In this document: positions 26,602 through 36,386 of the stretch, piece by piece
Layout: each line of letters starts with the position of its first letter
How positions within the stretch are numbered: position 1 is the stretch's first letter
Source of the DNA: Lachnospiraceae bacterium
Lineage (GTDB): Bacteria > Bacillota > Clostridia > Lachnospirales > Lachnospiraceae
Length of the DNA: 64,000 bases
Direction: 5' to 3'
NCBI GenBank assembly: GCA_910575155.1
Contig: CAJTDX010000001.1
Location: forward strand, 124,001 to 188,000
Program-made: the position numbers and the translations under genes
The notes under the pieces: model-generated
What the model saw: only the letters and a program-made list of their open reading frames with translations
What the model was told of the DNA's origin: nothing
Databases searched by the model: none

Positions 26602-28620
26602 CTAAGGATACCATTTACATATTTTGCAGTATTCCGCTTCTGTCAGTCCATAGGCAGAAGCAATGCTTCGGTCCGCTTCATTATAATATTGCCGGCGGAT
26701 TTCTGAATTTGGGGCAGACAAGATTTTTTCTGCCAGAAAAATAATTTCCTGCTGCTCTGTACTGGAAACCACCGGAATCGGAAGCTGCTCTAAATAGCTG
26801 CGCAGCACTTTTACAGAACAGAATTTCCTGTCATACAGAAACTGAGCGGTACGGGAATTAAGTACTGCAAGAATATATTTCATATCCATGCCCGGAATAT
26901 GGGAAATGAGAATATTACAGCTATTTAAAGACAATCTCTGCCTGTCATCATATGCAAACACCAGGTTTTTGCATATAAAGCGGTAAAAAAGCTTTTCTTC
27001 TGCTCTGTAACAGCTCTCCGGCGCAGTCTGCTGAAAATACTGCGGTTCATAGCGCAGATACTGCCTGGCCTCACGGATCACATATTTTTCTATATCGCCG
27101 CCCTTTAGCACGATCTCATTTTCAGCAGTCTTTTGCTTCTGTATATATTTTTTATTATTTCCAGTTACAATTCCCATTGCAAAATCCGCCTGGCCTTTCA
27201 GAAACACCACTCTGGCCCGCTTTTCTATCTGATCTAAAATCTTGTATTCTTCATCCGGCATATGAAAATTGAAGCATTCCGCGTCCACAATGCGGCTGCC
27301 TGTTATCTCAAATTCCTGTTGCTCTTTGTAAATTTGCATCCCACAGGCGGTCAGCGGTCTGCCTGTTTTCTGCATTTTAAGAATAATGGCCGGACATTGC
27401 ACCTGATGAAACACATTTCCAATATAAGTGATACTTTGAATCTGTACCTGCTCTGCCAGAAGTTCACGAATCTGCCGATGTGATTTTACGTACAATACAG
27501 CCTCTGGCAGCACAAAGGCGATAATTCCTCCAGTTTTGATTCTCTGAAGAGATTGTTCCAGAAACAAATCATACGCTTCCCCGCTTTTTCCCGTAAAAAA
27601 GCGCTCTTTTAAAAATTGCTTCCGCACAAACTCCTGAGAACTGCCCCAGGGCGGATTTCCCAAAATCACATCATAATGTTCCTGGTCCCGCTCCATCAGA
27701 AAATCCCGAACCTGGATCCGCTCCCGAATCAGAGAAACCGGCGCTTCGGGACAGGCGATTGCAAGATTTATTCTGGCAATCTGCACCGCCAGAGGATCAA
27801 TATCCGTGCCATACAGCTCCTCCATATGCCATGTTCGGCTTAACTGCAGCAGAAAATTTCCGGTTCCGCAGCAGGGATCCAGAATTTTAAGCGGCTGCTT
27901 CCCCGTCAAATCTTCCTCTAAACACAGCCGTTTCAGCAGTTTTTGCACAATATGTGCGGGCGTATAATATGCCCCCGACGCTTTGCGCACTCCGAGATTT
28001 CGAAAAGACAGATAGAGCATCCCCAAAAGATCCTCTCCCTGTTTCAGACAATAATGAATTCCAGCAGAGAGAGCCTCCGTCTTCTGCCGTACCTCAGAAC
28101 CCCCGGGCGTCATATTTTCTCCCAACAGCTCCTCAATAAAGCCGTCGTATGGCTCCAGGTTTATCTCTCCCTGCTGATAATGACGCAAATAGTTATCGGT
28201 AAAATCATATTCTTTCCCTTCTCTCTGACAAAAAAGCTGCAACGCACACTCTCCAAGGATTTCCCGAAGCTGCAGTTCAGAGAGCGTCTGTTCTTTCAAT
28301 TTAACCGCCAAATCGCAAATCACAGAAATATTTTCTGACGAATGGGAAAGATAGCTGGCGTAAACGCCGCTGCCACTGATATATTTCTTATTTCTTCGAT
28401 TCTTTAAAACATTCGAATCCCCGTTTTTCAGTTCTGACAGAAACTTCCGTACATATTCTTTTGAAAAATACGGCTTCCCCTTCCACTCTCTGTCAGGCGC
28501 AAGTTTTCCCAGCCGCAGCCAGTTTCTGCCCGTGGCTTCCGACACCGACAAAATATGGCAAAATTCTTTTATAGAAATTATTTCTTCCTGGTTAATCTTT
28601 GAGCGTTCTTTTGGATCCAT
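26602..28620 (-). CDS. Solitary N6-adenine DNA methyltransferase with N-terminal HTH (Eco57I/TaqI type)
   Basis: 672 residues. The N-terminus has a MerR/excisionase-like HTH (~15-65: ISIKEFCHILSVSEATGRNW). After a helical region comes a gamma-class methyltransferase: GAYYTPAHIVQKLL, motif I ILDPCCGTGNFLLQL and the catalytic NPPW at 322-325. The C-terminal ~250 residues look like a TaqI-type target-recognition domain (IVTGNNKKYI, LNSRTAQFLYDRK, LEQLPIPVV). No nuclease motif was seen in it or its neighbours, so it is an orphan methylase, or a type IIG enzyme whose nuclease is unrecognised. AAGAAGG precedes the start. Confidence 0.8.
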   Translation of the reverse strand: MDPKERSKINQEEIISIKEFCHILSVSEATGRNWLRLGKLAPDREWKGKPYFSKEYVRKFLSELKNGDSNVLKNRRNKKYISGSGVYASYLSHSSENISVICDLAVKLKEQTLSELQLREILGECALQLFCQREGKEYDFTDNYLRHYQQGEINLEPYDGFIEELLGENMTPGGSEVRQKTEALSAGIHYCLKQGEDLLGMLYLSFRNLGVRKASGAYYTPAHIVQKLLKRLCLEEDLTGKQPLKILDPCCGTGNFLLQLSRTWHMEELYGTDIDPLAVQIARINLAIACPEAPVSLIRERIQVRDFLMERDQEHYDVILGNPPWGSSQEFVRKQFLKERFFTGKSGEAYDLFLEQSLQRIKTGGIIAFVLPEAVLYVKSHRQIRELLAEQVQIQSITYIGNVFHQVQCPAIILKMQKTGRPLTACGMQIYKEQQEFEITGSRIVDAECFNFHMPDEEYKILDQIEKRARVVFLKGQADFAMGIVTGNNKKYIQKQKTAENEIVLKGGDIEKYVIREARQYLRYEPQYFQQTAPESCYRAEEKLFYRFICKNLVFAYDDRQRLSLNSCNILISHIPGMDMKYILAVLNSRTAQFLYDRKFCSVKVLRSYLEQLPIPVVSSTEQQEIIFLAEKILSAPNSEIRRQYYNEADRSIASAYGLTEAEYCKICKWYP

Positions 28621-28846
28621 ACCATTTTGTACCTTCTTTAAAGATTTCAGATCATGTTTTGCGCTGTCAGCAACGCTGCCGTAAATTTTTCAGAGAGATT
28701 TTATCATATTTCCTGTGGTTTTACAAGTAATGTCAATTGGCATAACGTTAGAGAAAACGCGCAGACAGCCGCCCGCTCATATTTTTCTTTCCAGTGCATA
28801 TACTAAACAATATTTCATATACCTGACGCCCAAAACGGAGGAATCT

Positions 28847-29371
28847 ATGAGCAAAAAACTTTTACATTATATAATAGCCGGAATTGTATTTACGTCTGTA
28901 TCAGGAACATTCTCCCACTTTGTTTATCAATGGTCCGGCAGCCATTGGCTGGCAGGGCTGTTCACTCCCGTCAATGAATCTACCTGGGAACACATGAAAT
29001 TGTTATTTTTTCCCGCGCTTTTTTACAGCATCTTTATGCAGTATCGTCTGAAAGAAGATTATCCCCGGATTTCCTTTGCCTGTCCGTCCGGCATCCTTGC
29101 CGGAACTTTTGCCATCCCCGTTTTATTTTATACTTATTCCGGCATTCTGGGCGAAAATTATATTGCTCTGGATATTTCTATATTCTACCTCAGCGTAATT
29201 CTCGCTTTCACAGTAATGTATTTCCTGTGCCGCTCTGAAAAAACTGGAAACCCATTCGTACCAGCACTCCTTGTTCTGGCTCTTGCTCTGTGTTTTATAC
29301 TGTTTACCTTTCTTCCTCCGGATCTCGCTTTCTTTCTCCCGCCGATACCGGATTCTAAGACGCCGCAATAA
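28847..29371 (+). CDS. DUF6512-like small membrane protein
   Basis: 174 residues with about five hydrophobic helices. The conserved loop FTPVNESTWEHMKLLFFP after the first membrane segment is the hallmark of the family I know as DUF6512, widespread in Clostridia and of unknown function. The ATG at 28847 follows CGGAGG at 28836-28841; an in-frame start at 28715 lacks a site. Not obviously in an operon. Confidence 0.7.
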   Translation: MSKKLLHYIIAGIVFTSVSGTFSHFVYQWSGSHWLAGLFTPVNESTWEHMKLLFFPALFYSIFMQYRLKEDYPRISFACPSGILAGTFAIPVLFYTYSGILGENYIALDISIFYLSVILAFTVMYFLCRSEKTGNPFVPALLVLALALCFILFTFLPPDLAFFLPPIPDSKTPQ

Positions 29372-29493
29372 CGCAGGCCCAAAGGCGCCGCGTTCCCTGC
29401 CTGCAAACACAAATTTTATATCTTTGTGAAGAATACTGGCATTTTTCTGCTGTCAGCATATGCTAAAGAGAGAAACAAAAAAGGATTTTTTCT

Positions 29494-29979
29494 ATGAATT
29501 ACGAAACTCTTGTACCGGTAATCGGCATCATTCAAAATATCTCCCAATCCCCCAACAACTGCTGCAATCAAACGATTACGATAAATACTCCCAACGGCGT
29601 CAGCAACTTTATCCTCTCGCCGGAAACTGTCGTTATAGACAGCACGCAGCTTCGTTCTGGTATGCCTGTGGCTGCTTTTTATGATTCCAGTCTTCCTGTA
29701 CCTTTGATTTATCCCCCGCAGTACCAGGCACAACTTATTACCATTCTGCAGAATGATGAAACGGTAACGCTGGACTTTTTCCGCAGAAATCTGACTGCCA
29801 GTGATAATTCTCTTCGTCTGAATCTTTCACGCAGCACCCGGATTCTCACGCTGAACGGACAGCGGTATTCCTGCGCTCCCGGAGGAAACTTCCTGCTTGT
29901 ATATTATTCTGTTACAACCAGAAGTATTCCTCCTCAGACTACGCCCAGAAAAATAGTTGTTCTCTGCAGGGGACAATAA
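29494..29979 (+). CDS. Conserved protein of unknown function (beta-rich)
   Basis: 161 residues, no signal peptide or membrane helix. Predominantly alternating beta-strand patterns (GVSNFILSPETVVIDSTQLR, LIYPPQYQAQLITI, NLSRSTRILTLNGQRYS), ending YSVTTRSIPPQTTPRKIVVL. It resembles small Firmicutes proteins that I cannot assign to a named family. AAAGGA at 29481-29486 supports the start. Lies between a membrane protein gene and a flavin-binding protein gene on the same strand, but with gaps of over 80 nt. Confidence 0.6.
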   Translation: MNYETLVPVIGIIQNISQSPNNCCNQTITINTPNGVSNFILSPETVVIDSTQLRSGMPVAAFYDSSLPVPLIYPPQYQAQLITILQNDETVTLDFFRRNLTASDNSLRLNLSRSTRILTLNGQRYSCAPGGNFLLVYYSVTTRSIPPQTTPRKIVVLCRGQ

Positions 29980-30062
29980 AATGCGTTGCGCAATTTCCAC
30001 AGATAACGTATAATCATACTGAATTATGCTGAACTATATCTGCGAAAGGAATCAGGAATCTT

Positions 30063-30560
30063 ATGAGAAAACGAGAAAGAGAAATTACAGATCTGGAAGA
30101 AATACGCTCCATTTTGGATCAATGTAAAATACTGCATCTGGGATTGAGCGACGACGGACAGCCCTACGTGGTTCCGCTGAATTATGGTTATACTCTCGAA
30201 AACGGCGCGCTGACATTTTATGTTCATGGAGCTGTCGAGGGCTATAAATATGAAGTAATACAGAAAAATCCCCGGATTTCCTTTGCCATGGAGTGCGACG
30301 CCGTCCCCTTTGAGGGAAAAACCGCCTGCCAGTACGGTATGTCTTACCGCAGCCTTATGGGAAGAGGCAGGGCGGAACTTGTAACAGATCCCCAGGAAAA
30401 ACAGACAGGTTTATCTGTACTGATGAAAACCCAGTCCGGAAAAAATTTTACGTTCAACGATAAGCTTGTGTCTATCGTAAACGTACTCAAAATCAGCGTA
30501 GACAGCTATTCTGCCAAAAAAAGGCCTCTGCCGCAAAAATTGACAGAAGAAGGGGCTTAA
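30063..30560 (+). CDS. Pyridoxamine 5'-phosphate oxidase-like flavoprotein (NimA/5-nitroimidazole-reductase-type)
   Basis: 165-residue split-barrel protein. Motifs: a start like the NimA family (MRKREREITDLEEI), LHLGLSDDGQPYVVPLNYGY, LTFYVHGAVEGYKYEVIQKN (flavin-phosphate contact region), SFAMECD, and YRSLMGRGRAELV. Such proteins bind FMN or haem and act on small substrates; some reduce nitroimidazoles, but members of the wider family have varied roles and resistance should not be assumed. Stop codon lies within its terminator. Confidence 0.82.
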   Translation: MRKREREITDLEEIRSILDQCKILHLGLSDDGQPYVVPLNYGYTLENGALTFYVHGAVEGYKYEVIQKNPRISFAMECDAVPFEGKTACQYGMSYRSLMGRGRAELVTDPQEKQTGLSVLMKTQSGKNFTFNDKLVSIVNVLKISVDSYSAKKRPLPQKLTEEGA

Positions 30561-30587
30561 ACTTCCTCTTCTTCTGTCAATTTTATT
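30536..30587 (+). terminator. Terminator overlapping the end of the flavoprotein gene
   Basis: AAAATTGACAGAAGAAG pairs with CTTCTTCTGTCAATTTT (17 bp), followed by ATTT. The left arm encodes the last residues (KLTEEGA) before the stop codon. Confidence 0.85.
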
Positions 30588-30637
30588 TCGCGAAACTTCC
30601 GCTGCTTTTTATTTTTATAGTTTAAAAATACGATGTT

Positions 30638-31972
30638 CTATCCTTTAAAGAAATTGTCAATATTTTTCTTGATATCTTCTGGTTTAAGACTTTTAATCAG
30701 ATAACCTGCAGGTTTTAAAGATAATACTTTTTTTACACTCTCGCTGTCAGCTCTTCCGGTCAGAAAGATAACGGGAATATCTGCGAAATCATGCTCCGCC
30801 CGGATCATCTCCAATACCTGGCTGCCGTTGCAGACCGGCATTTCATAATCGAGCAAAACCAGATGCGGTCTGTCCAGTGTAATACATCTGATTGCAGCCA
30901 GTCCGGACTGCGCCACTGATATTTCATAATCAGTTCCCAGAAGATCTTTCATAGACTGCTGTACAACAAGAGAATCGTCTACTACAAGTATCTTCTTTTT
31001 CGTACTTTTTTCACTCTTCTTTACATATTTTTTTACTTCCTTCATGGCGTTATCTTCTTGAATCGCATTTCCTATTCCTTGATCCAGCAAATGCCGCGCC
31101 ATAACGCAGAACGCAAAATATCCGGCTCCTGTATCAAACAGCAGACTGGACTGCGGGTGTTCTCTGTCAAAAATTTTCTGCAGCTGTTCATAACTCAGCA
31201 GATTTTCTTCTTTCATTTCATACAAATCTGCCGATGAAAAATGCTTTCTGATACTCTCTACAAACTGACGCGCCGTATATCTCACAGCATTCATCAGCAT
31301 ATCGTCCATGGAATCAGACTTCGCCCCCAATATGCTTCCTACTGTGCTGACCAGCAGTTTCTTCTCAAAAGCCAGTACAATCTCCCAGTTTTCACCCTTT
31401 TGCGTCGCATAGACAAGACGGTAATAAATACCATCTCCAAATTTCTCCCCGCCGTAACTTCTGCTGATTACCTTTGAATTCAACTGAAACAAATCGTATA
31501 CAAGATTAACAATCACCTGACTCAAAGCTGACTGCTCATCCTCCGGCAAAAGATTTCTCCATTTACTGACTGATTTTCCTGTAATTGCATGGTCCTCAAT
31601 CAATGTATGACCAATCAGCCAGCCAGCACATACTCCCAGAAAATGACTGATCGCATCCTCAGAATATTCTTCCCGTTCCAGTTCTCTCTCCAAAGACGGA
31701 AGCGTTACTTTCCGGAAATTATCATGAAGCCTTCTGTGCGTTTCAAATCCGGAATAGTCGATCGAAGCCATATAGGCTTCTTCTTCTGTGAAATGTTTCA
31801 TTGCATGGTCTTTAAAATACTTAATTCCCTCCTGGCAAACCCATTGGCTTTTTCCTTCTTGCTTCTTATATGAAAAAAGTCTGTTCATTATACTAAAAAG
31901 CTTCTTATGCTCCTTATCAATAAAATCCACACCAATATTAAACCTGTCTTGCCAAACCAATTGATTTTTCAT
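30638..31972 (-). CDS. Hemerythrin-CheX-like-receiver fusion protein
   Basis: 444 residues with three parts. Residues ~1-135 are a bacteriohemerythrin with di-iron ligands (DKEHKKLFSIM, HFTEEEAYM, WLIGHTLIEDHAITG). A middle part (~150-310) resembles the CheC/CheX/FliY phosphatase fold (WEIVLAFEKKLLVSTVGSIL). A C-terminal receiver domain (~325-444) carries the acidic pair VVDDS, the phospho-acceptor in LVLLDYEMP, FLTGR and the conserved Lys in LIKSLKP. It could couple O2 or redox state to chemotactic or other phosphorelay output. Start 31972 follows AAGGAGG. Confidence 0.85.
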   Translation of the reverse strand: MKNQLVWQDRFNIGVDFIDKEHKKLFSIMNRLFSYKKQEGKSQWVCQEGIKYFKDHAMKHFTEEEAYMASIDYSGFETHRRLHDNFRKVTLPSLERELEREEYSEDAISHFLGVCAGWLIGHTLIEDHAITGKSVSKWRNLLPEDEQSALSQVIVNLVYDLFQLNSKVISRSYGGEKFGDGIYYRLVYATQKGENWEIVLAFEKKLLVSTVGSILGAKSDSMDDMLMNAVRYTARQFVESIRKHFSSADLYEMKEENLLSYEQLQKIFDREHPQSSLLFDTGAGYFAFCVMARHLLDQGIGNAIQEDNAMKEVKKYVKKSEKSTKKKILVVDDSLVVQQSMKDLLGTDYEISVAQSGLAAIRCITLDRPHLVLLDYEMPVCNGSQVLEMIRAEHDFADIPVIFLTGRADSESVKKVLSLKPAGYLIKSLKPEDIKKNIDNFFKG

Positions 31973-32200
31973 TTTTTCCTCCTTCATCTCAGTATTCTAA
32001 TTATATACCGTACATTATATTATATCATAGAGCGTAATAATTCGACATCCTGATTTGCAAAATATTATACTCTTTTTGATAATAAAAGGCTTCTCTATTA
32101 TAAGAAAATGGAAAAATCAACTGCTCCAAAAACGCTCATGCCTCCGTTATGATCTGCAGGCAGGCTTCCAGTCAGCGCATTGACAGTTTCTTCAAAGTAT

Positions 32201-32386
32201 TCATTTCTTTTTTTCTCTCTTTTCTCTATGCAGCTTAATGGTAATGCCTATGGATGACGTCAGCATTATAACAGCTCCGACAAGAGAAATCATTAGTCCC
32301 CAAAGTTCTCCCCTGAAATAACCGAACACATATCCGGATATATCAATGATAAAGCCAATGCAATCTAATATTAATAGTTTACGCAT
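32201..32386 (-). CDS. Small two-helix membrane protein of unknown function
   Basis: 61 residues: two hydrophobic helices (LLILDCIGFIIDISGYVFGY and GLMISLVGAVIMLTSSIGI) separated by a short loop (FRGELW), ending in a lysine/glutamate-rich tail (HREKREKKK). AGGAGG lies 12 nt upstream of the ATG. A longer frame to 32482 exists but runs through an inverted repeat. No homology recognised; modest confidence that it is expressed. Confidence 0.5.
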   Translation of the reverse strand: MRKLLILDCIGFIIDISGYVFGYFRGELWGLMISLVGAVIMLTSSIGITIKLHREKREKKK

Positions 32387-32439
32387 AATATTCTTAAGCC
32401 TCCTGAATATAAAATATTCATAACTTTTTACCTGCTTCT

Positions 32440-32474
32440 GGTGTGCTGGCCGTATTATATTCAGCCAGCACACC
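32440..32474. repeat. Perfect 11-bp inverted repeat upstream of the small membrane protein gene
   Basis: GGTGTGCTGGC (32440-32450) and GCCAGCACACC (32464-32474) with a 13-nt loop. It lies 54 nt before the ATG on the minus strand. No T tract follows, so it may be an operator or an RNA structure rather than a terminator. Confidence 0.55.
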
Positions 32475-32594
32475 AGGTTCACAGCATCACATCTTTTAAC
32501 ATACCGATCTTTTCTTATATTTCGGTAAAAATATCAATTCCCTCAACCTAAAGGCAAAAATTCGCAGTGTTTTCCGCTTATTTTTACAAAAATA

Positions 32595-32629
32595 CCCCTG
32601 GAAATGCTCTTTTTCATGCATTCCAGGGG
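32595..32629 (-). terminator. Terminator of the rpoB-rpoC operon
   Basis: CCCCTGGAAATGC / GCATTCCAGGGG stem starting 32 nt past the rpoC stop codon, with the minus-strand tail TATTTTTG. Confidence 0.85.
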
Positions 32630-32660
32630 CTCTCAAAACAGAAACTTTCTGTTCTCTTCT

Positions 32661-35600
32661 TTATTCTGCCGCCAATTCCTGTTCTATAAAAGGTTTCTCT
32701 ACTTCATGTTCAAAATCATCTCCGGCTTCCTCTTCTTCAGGCTTATAACTAAAATCCAGCATTTCTTCTTCAAAATAAATATCGTCCGTCTCATTCACAT
32801 CTGTAGAAAGCCTGATGCTGTTATAACGCTTCATTCCGGTTCCGGCCGGAATCAGTTTACCAATCAGCACATTTTCTTTCAGACCAATGAGCGGGTCAAC
32901 CTTGCCCTTAATTGCCGCCTCCGTAAGCACTTTGGTCGTTTCCTGGAAAGAAGCTGCCGACAGGAAAGAATTTGTTGCCAGTGAAGCTTTGGTAATACCC
33001 AGCATCACCTGTTTGCCCTCTGCAGGCTCCTGTCCTTCCTCTTCCAGTCTTTCATTTGTATCTTCATAGTCCAGAATATCTACCAGTGTTCCAGGCAGGA
33101 ACTCGGAATCTCCATTATTTTCAATGCGGATCTTTTTCAGCATCTGCCGTACAATCACTTCAATATGCTTATCGTTGATTTCCACACCCTGCAGACGGTA
33201 TACGCGCTGCACTTCCTGAATCATATAATCCTGTACCGCGCGGACACCCTTAATTTTCAAAATATCATGCGGATTCACACTTCCTTCTGTCAGCTCGTCG
33301 CCGGCCTCCAATACGGCGCCGTCCATAATCTTGATCCGGGAGCCATAAGGGATCAGATACGCCTTACTCTCTCCCGTCTCCTCGTTAGCGACGATAATCT
33401 CACGCTTCTTCTTGCTGTCCTTAATGGTCGCAACTCCCGCAAACTCCGTGATAATCGCAAGTCCCTTGGGCTTACGCGCCTCAAAAAGCTCCTCCACACG
33501 GGGAAGACCCTGTGTAATATCGTTACCTGCAACACCGCCCGTATGGAAGGTTCGCATGGTAAGCTGGGTACCCGGCTCACCGATGGACTGCGCTGCGATG
33601 ATACCCACAGACTCGCCTACCTGTACAGCCTGCCCGGTCGCCATATTAGCGCCGTAACATTTTGCGCAGATCCCATTGTGCGAACGGCAGGTCAGAACGG
33701 TACGAATCTTTACCCTGTTTAAGGGTTCGCCCTTGGAATTGACGCCTTTGCTCATAACAAGAGCCGCGCGCCTGGGCGTAATCATATGGTTTGCTTTTAC
33801 CAGAACATTTCCTTCTGCATCAGAGATCGTTTCACAGGAAAACCGTCCGGTAATTCGTTCTTCCAGACTCTCAATCTCTTCTTTTCCGTCCATAAATGCC
33901 TTTACATACATGCCAGGCGCCGGTTTTCCTTCGCAGCAGTCAATGTCGCGGATGATCAGCTCCTGGGACACATCTACCAGACGTCTGGTCAGATATCCTG
34001 AGTCTGCTGTACGAAGCGCTGTATCAGAAAGTCCCTTCCGCGCTCCATGCGCAGACATGAAATATTCCAGTACGTCCAGTCCTTCACGGAAATTTGACTT
34101 AATCGGCAGCTCAATGGTACGTCCTGTCGTATCCGCCATCAGACCGCGCATACCGGCAAGCTGTTTAATCTGTTTATCAGATCCACGGGCACCGGAATCC
34201 GCCATCATATAAATATTATTGTATTTATCCAGACCGCTGAGCAGCTCGTGCGTCAGAATGTCGTCCGTCTCTTTCCAGGTTTCAACGACTTCCTTGTATC
34301 TTTCTTCTTCTGTAATCAGACCGCGCTTATAGTTTCGTGTAATCTTATCCACGGTATCCTGCGCATGTTTGATCAGCTCCGGTTTCTTTGCCGGCACTGT
34401 CATATCGGAGATCGATACCGTCATCGCCGCGCGGGTAGAATATTTATAACCCATGGATTTAATATCGTCCAGCACCTCTGCTGTCTTTGTCGCTCCATGA
34501 ATATTAATGACTTTCTCCAAAATCTGCTTCAGACCCTTTTTACCGACATGGAAATCCACTTCCAGCTTCAGACGGTCCTCCGGATTGCTGCGGTCTACAA
34601 ATCCCAGATCCTGAGGCAGAATCTCGTTAAAGATAAAACGTCCCAGCGTAGATTCCACATTTCCGGTAACTACCTCTCCGTCCGGCATGGTGCGGCTCAT
34701 ACGCGCGGTAATTCTGGAATGCAGGGTCAACGCATCATTCTCATAAGCTAAGATGGCTTCGTTTACATTCTTAAAGAACTTGCCTTCTCCCAGAGCGCCT
34801 TCCCGCTCCTGCGTCAGATAATAAATACCCAGCACCATATCCTGAGAAGGAACTGCCACCGGACCGCCGTCCGAAGGCTTTAAGAGATTGTTGGGAGACA
34901 ACAGTAAAAATCTGCACTCTGACTGCGCTTCCACAGACAATGGCAGATGCACCGCCATCTGGTCGCCGTCAAAGTCTGCGTTAAACGCAGTACATACCAG
35001 AGGATGAAGCTTAATGGCCTTACCTTCTACGAGAATCGGCTCAAATGCCTGAATTCCAAGTCTGTGCAGAGTAGGCGCTCGGTTCAGCATAACCGGATGT
35101 TCTTTGATTACTTCCTCTAATACATCCCAAACCTCTGACTGGAGGCGTTCTACCATCTTCTTGGCGCTCTTAATATTATGCGCCGTCCCATTGCATACCA
35201 GTTCCTTCATAACAAAAGGCTTAAACAGCTCAATTGCCATCTCTTTGGGCAGACCGCACTGGTAAATTTTCAGTTCCGGTCCCACCACGATAACGGAACG
35301 CCCGGAATAATCCACACGTTTACCCAGCAGATTCTGACGGAAACGTCCGGACTTACCTTTCAGCATGTCAGACAGCGATTTCAGCGCACGGTTTCCAGGC
35401 CCGGTCACCGGACGCCCTCTTCTTCCATTATCTATTAAAGCGTCCACGGCTTCCTGCAGCATTCTTTTTTCATTTCTGACAATAATATCCGGCGCGCCTA
35501 ACTCCAGAAGACGGCGCAGACGGTTATTTCTATTGATAATCCGGCGGTAGAGGTCGTTTAAGTCAGAAGTGGCAAAACGTCCGCCGTCCAACTGAACCAT

Positions 35601-36344
35601 CGGACGCAGATCCGGCGGAATGACCGGGATCACGTCCATAATCATCCATTCCGGCTTATTTCCGGAGCCGCGAAACGCCTCCACTACTTCCAGCCGTTTG
35701 ATAATACGGGCGCGTTTCTGCCCGGTAGCATCCCGCAGCGCCGTCTTTAACTCAACCGCATCTTTTTCCAGATCAATGGCCTCTAACAATTCCTTGATGG
35801 ATTCTGCGCCCATTCCTACCCGGAAATCATTGCCGAATTTCTCTCTCGCTTCCTGATACTCTGTTTCTGATAATACCTGTTTGTACTGCAGGTCGCTTCC
35901 TCCCTTATCCAATACAATATAAGAGGCGAAATACAGCACTTTTTCCAGCGTTCTCGGAGACAAATCCAGAATCAGTCCCATACGGCTTGGTATTCCTTTA
36001 AAATACCAGATATGGGACACCGGAGCCGCAAGCTCAATATGGCCCATACGCTCCCGGCGCACGCTTGCCTTGGTAATTTCCACGCCGCAGCGGTCGCAGA
36101 CAACGCCTTTATAGCGGATTTTTTTATATTTTCCGCAATGGCACTCCCAGTCTTTGCTGGGTCCGAAAATTTTCTCACAAAATAAGCCGTCTTTTTCCGG
36201 TTTCAGGGTTCTGTAATTGATGGTCTCCGGCTTTTTTACCTCGCCTCTGGACCATTCACGAATCTTCTCTGGCGACGCAAGGCCAATCTTGATCGCATCA
36301 AATGTAATTGGCTGGTACTTCTCTTTATTCATTGCTTCTGGCAT
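32661..36344 (-). CDS. rpoC: DNA-directed RNA polymerase subunit beta'
   Basis: 1227 residues; the beta' clamp and active-site subunit. Zinc-binding cysteines near the N-terminus ([20 protein letters not shown]), the catalytic [12 protein letters not shown] with three Mg2+-binding aspartates, the second zinc site ([13 protein letters not shown]) and the trigger-loop region [19 protein letters not shown] are all visible. AGAAGGGAG precedes the ATG. 42 nt after rpoB, same operon. Confidence 0.98.
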   Translation of the reverse strand: MPEAMNKEKYQPITFDAIKIGLASPEKIREWSRGEVKKPETINYRTLKPEKDGLFCEKIFGPSKDWECHCGKYKKIRYKGVVCDRCGVEITKASVRRERMGHIELAAPVSHIWYFKGIPSRMGLILDLSPRTLEKVLYFASYIVLDKGGSDLQYKQVLSETEYQEAREKFGNDFRVGMGAESIKELLEAIDLEKDAVELKTALRDATGQKRARIIKRLEVVEAFRGSGNKPEWMIMDVIPVIPPDLRPMVQLDGGRFATSDLNDLYRRIINRNNRLRRLLELGAPDIIVRNEKRMLQEAVDALIDNGRRGRPVTGPGNRALKSLSDMLKGKSGRFRQNLLGKRVDYSGRSVIVVGPELKIYQCGLPKEMAIELFKPFVMKELVCNGTAHNIKSAKKMVERLQSEVWDVLEEVIKEHPVMLNRAPTLHRLGIQAFEPILVEGKAIKLHPLVCTAFNADFDGDQMAVHLPLSVEAQSECRFLLLSPNNLLKPSDGGPVAVPSQDMVLGIYYLTQEREGALGEGKFFKNVNEAILAYENDALTLHSRITARMSRTMPDGEVVTGNVESTLGRFIFNEILPQDLGFVDRSNPEDRLKLEVDFHVGKKGLKQILEKVINIHGATKTAEVLDDIKSMGYKYSTRAAMTVSISDMTVPAKKPELIKHAQDTVDKITRNYKRGLITEEERYKEVVETWKETDDILTHELLSGLDKYNNIYMMADSGARGSDKQIKQLAGMRGLMADTTGRTIELPIKSNFREGLDVLEYFMSAHGARKGLSDTALRTADSGYLTRRLVDVSQELIIRDIDCCEGKPAPGMYVKAFMDGKEEIESLEERITGRFSCETISDAEGNVLVKANHMITPRRAALVMSKGVNSKGEPLNRVKIRTVLTCRSHNGICAKCYGANMATGQAVQVGESVGIIAAQSIGEPGTQLTMRTFHTGGVAGNDITQGLPRVEELFEARKPKGLAIITEFAGVATIKDSKKKREIIVANEETGESKAYLIPYGSRIKIMDGAVLEAGDELTEGSVNPHDILKIKGVRAVQDYMIQEVQRVYRLQGVEINDKHIEVIVRQMLKKIRIENNGDSEFLPGTLVDILDYEDTNERLEEEGQEPAEGKQVMLGITKASLATNSFLSAASFQETTKVLTEAAIKGKVDPLIGLKENVLIGKLIPAGTGMKRYNSIRLSTDVNETDDIYFEEEMLDFSYKPEEEEAGDDFEHEVEKPFIEQELAAE

Positions 36345-36386
36345 TGTGATTCTCCCTTCTTCTATTCTCTCTTTGCGGAGCGTTCC

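Noticed and set aside
30063-30560. Calling the flavoprotein a nitroimidazole resistance gene
   Set aside because: The broad PNPOx-like family has many roles and sequence reading cannot establish resistance.
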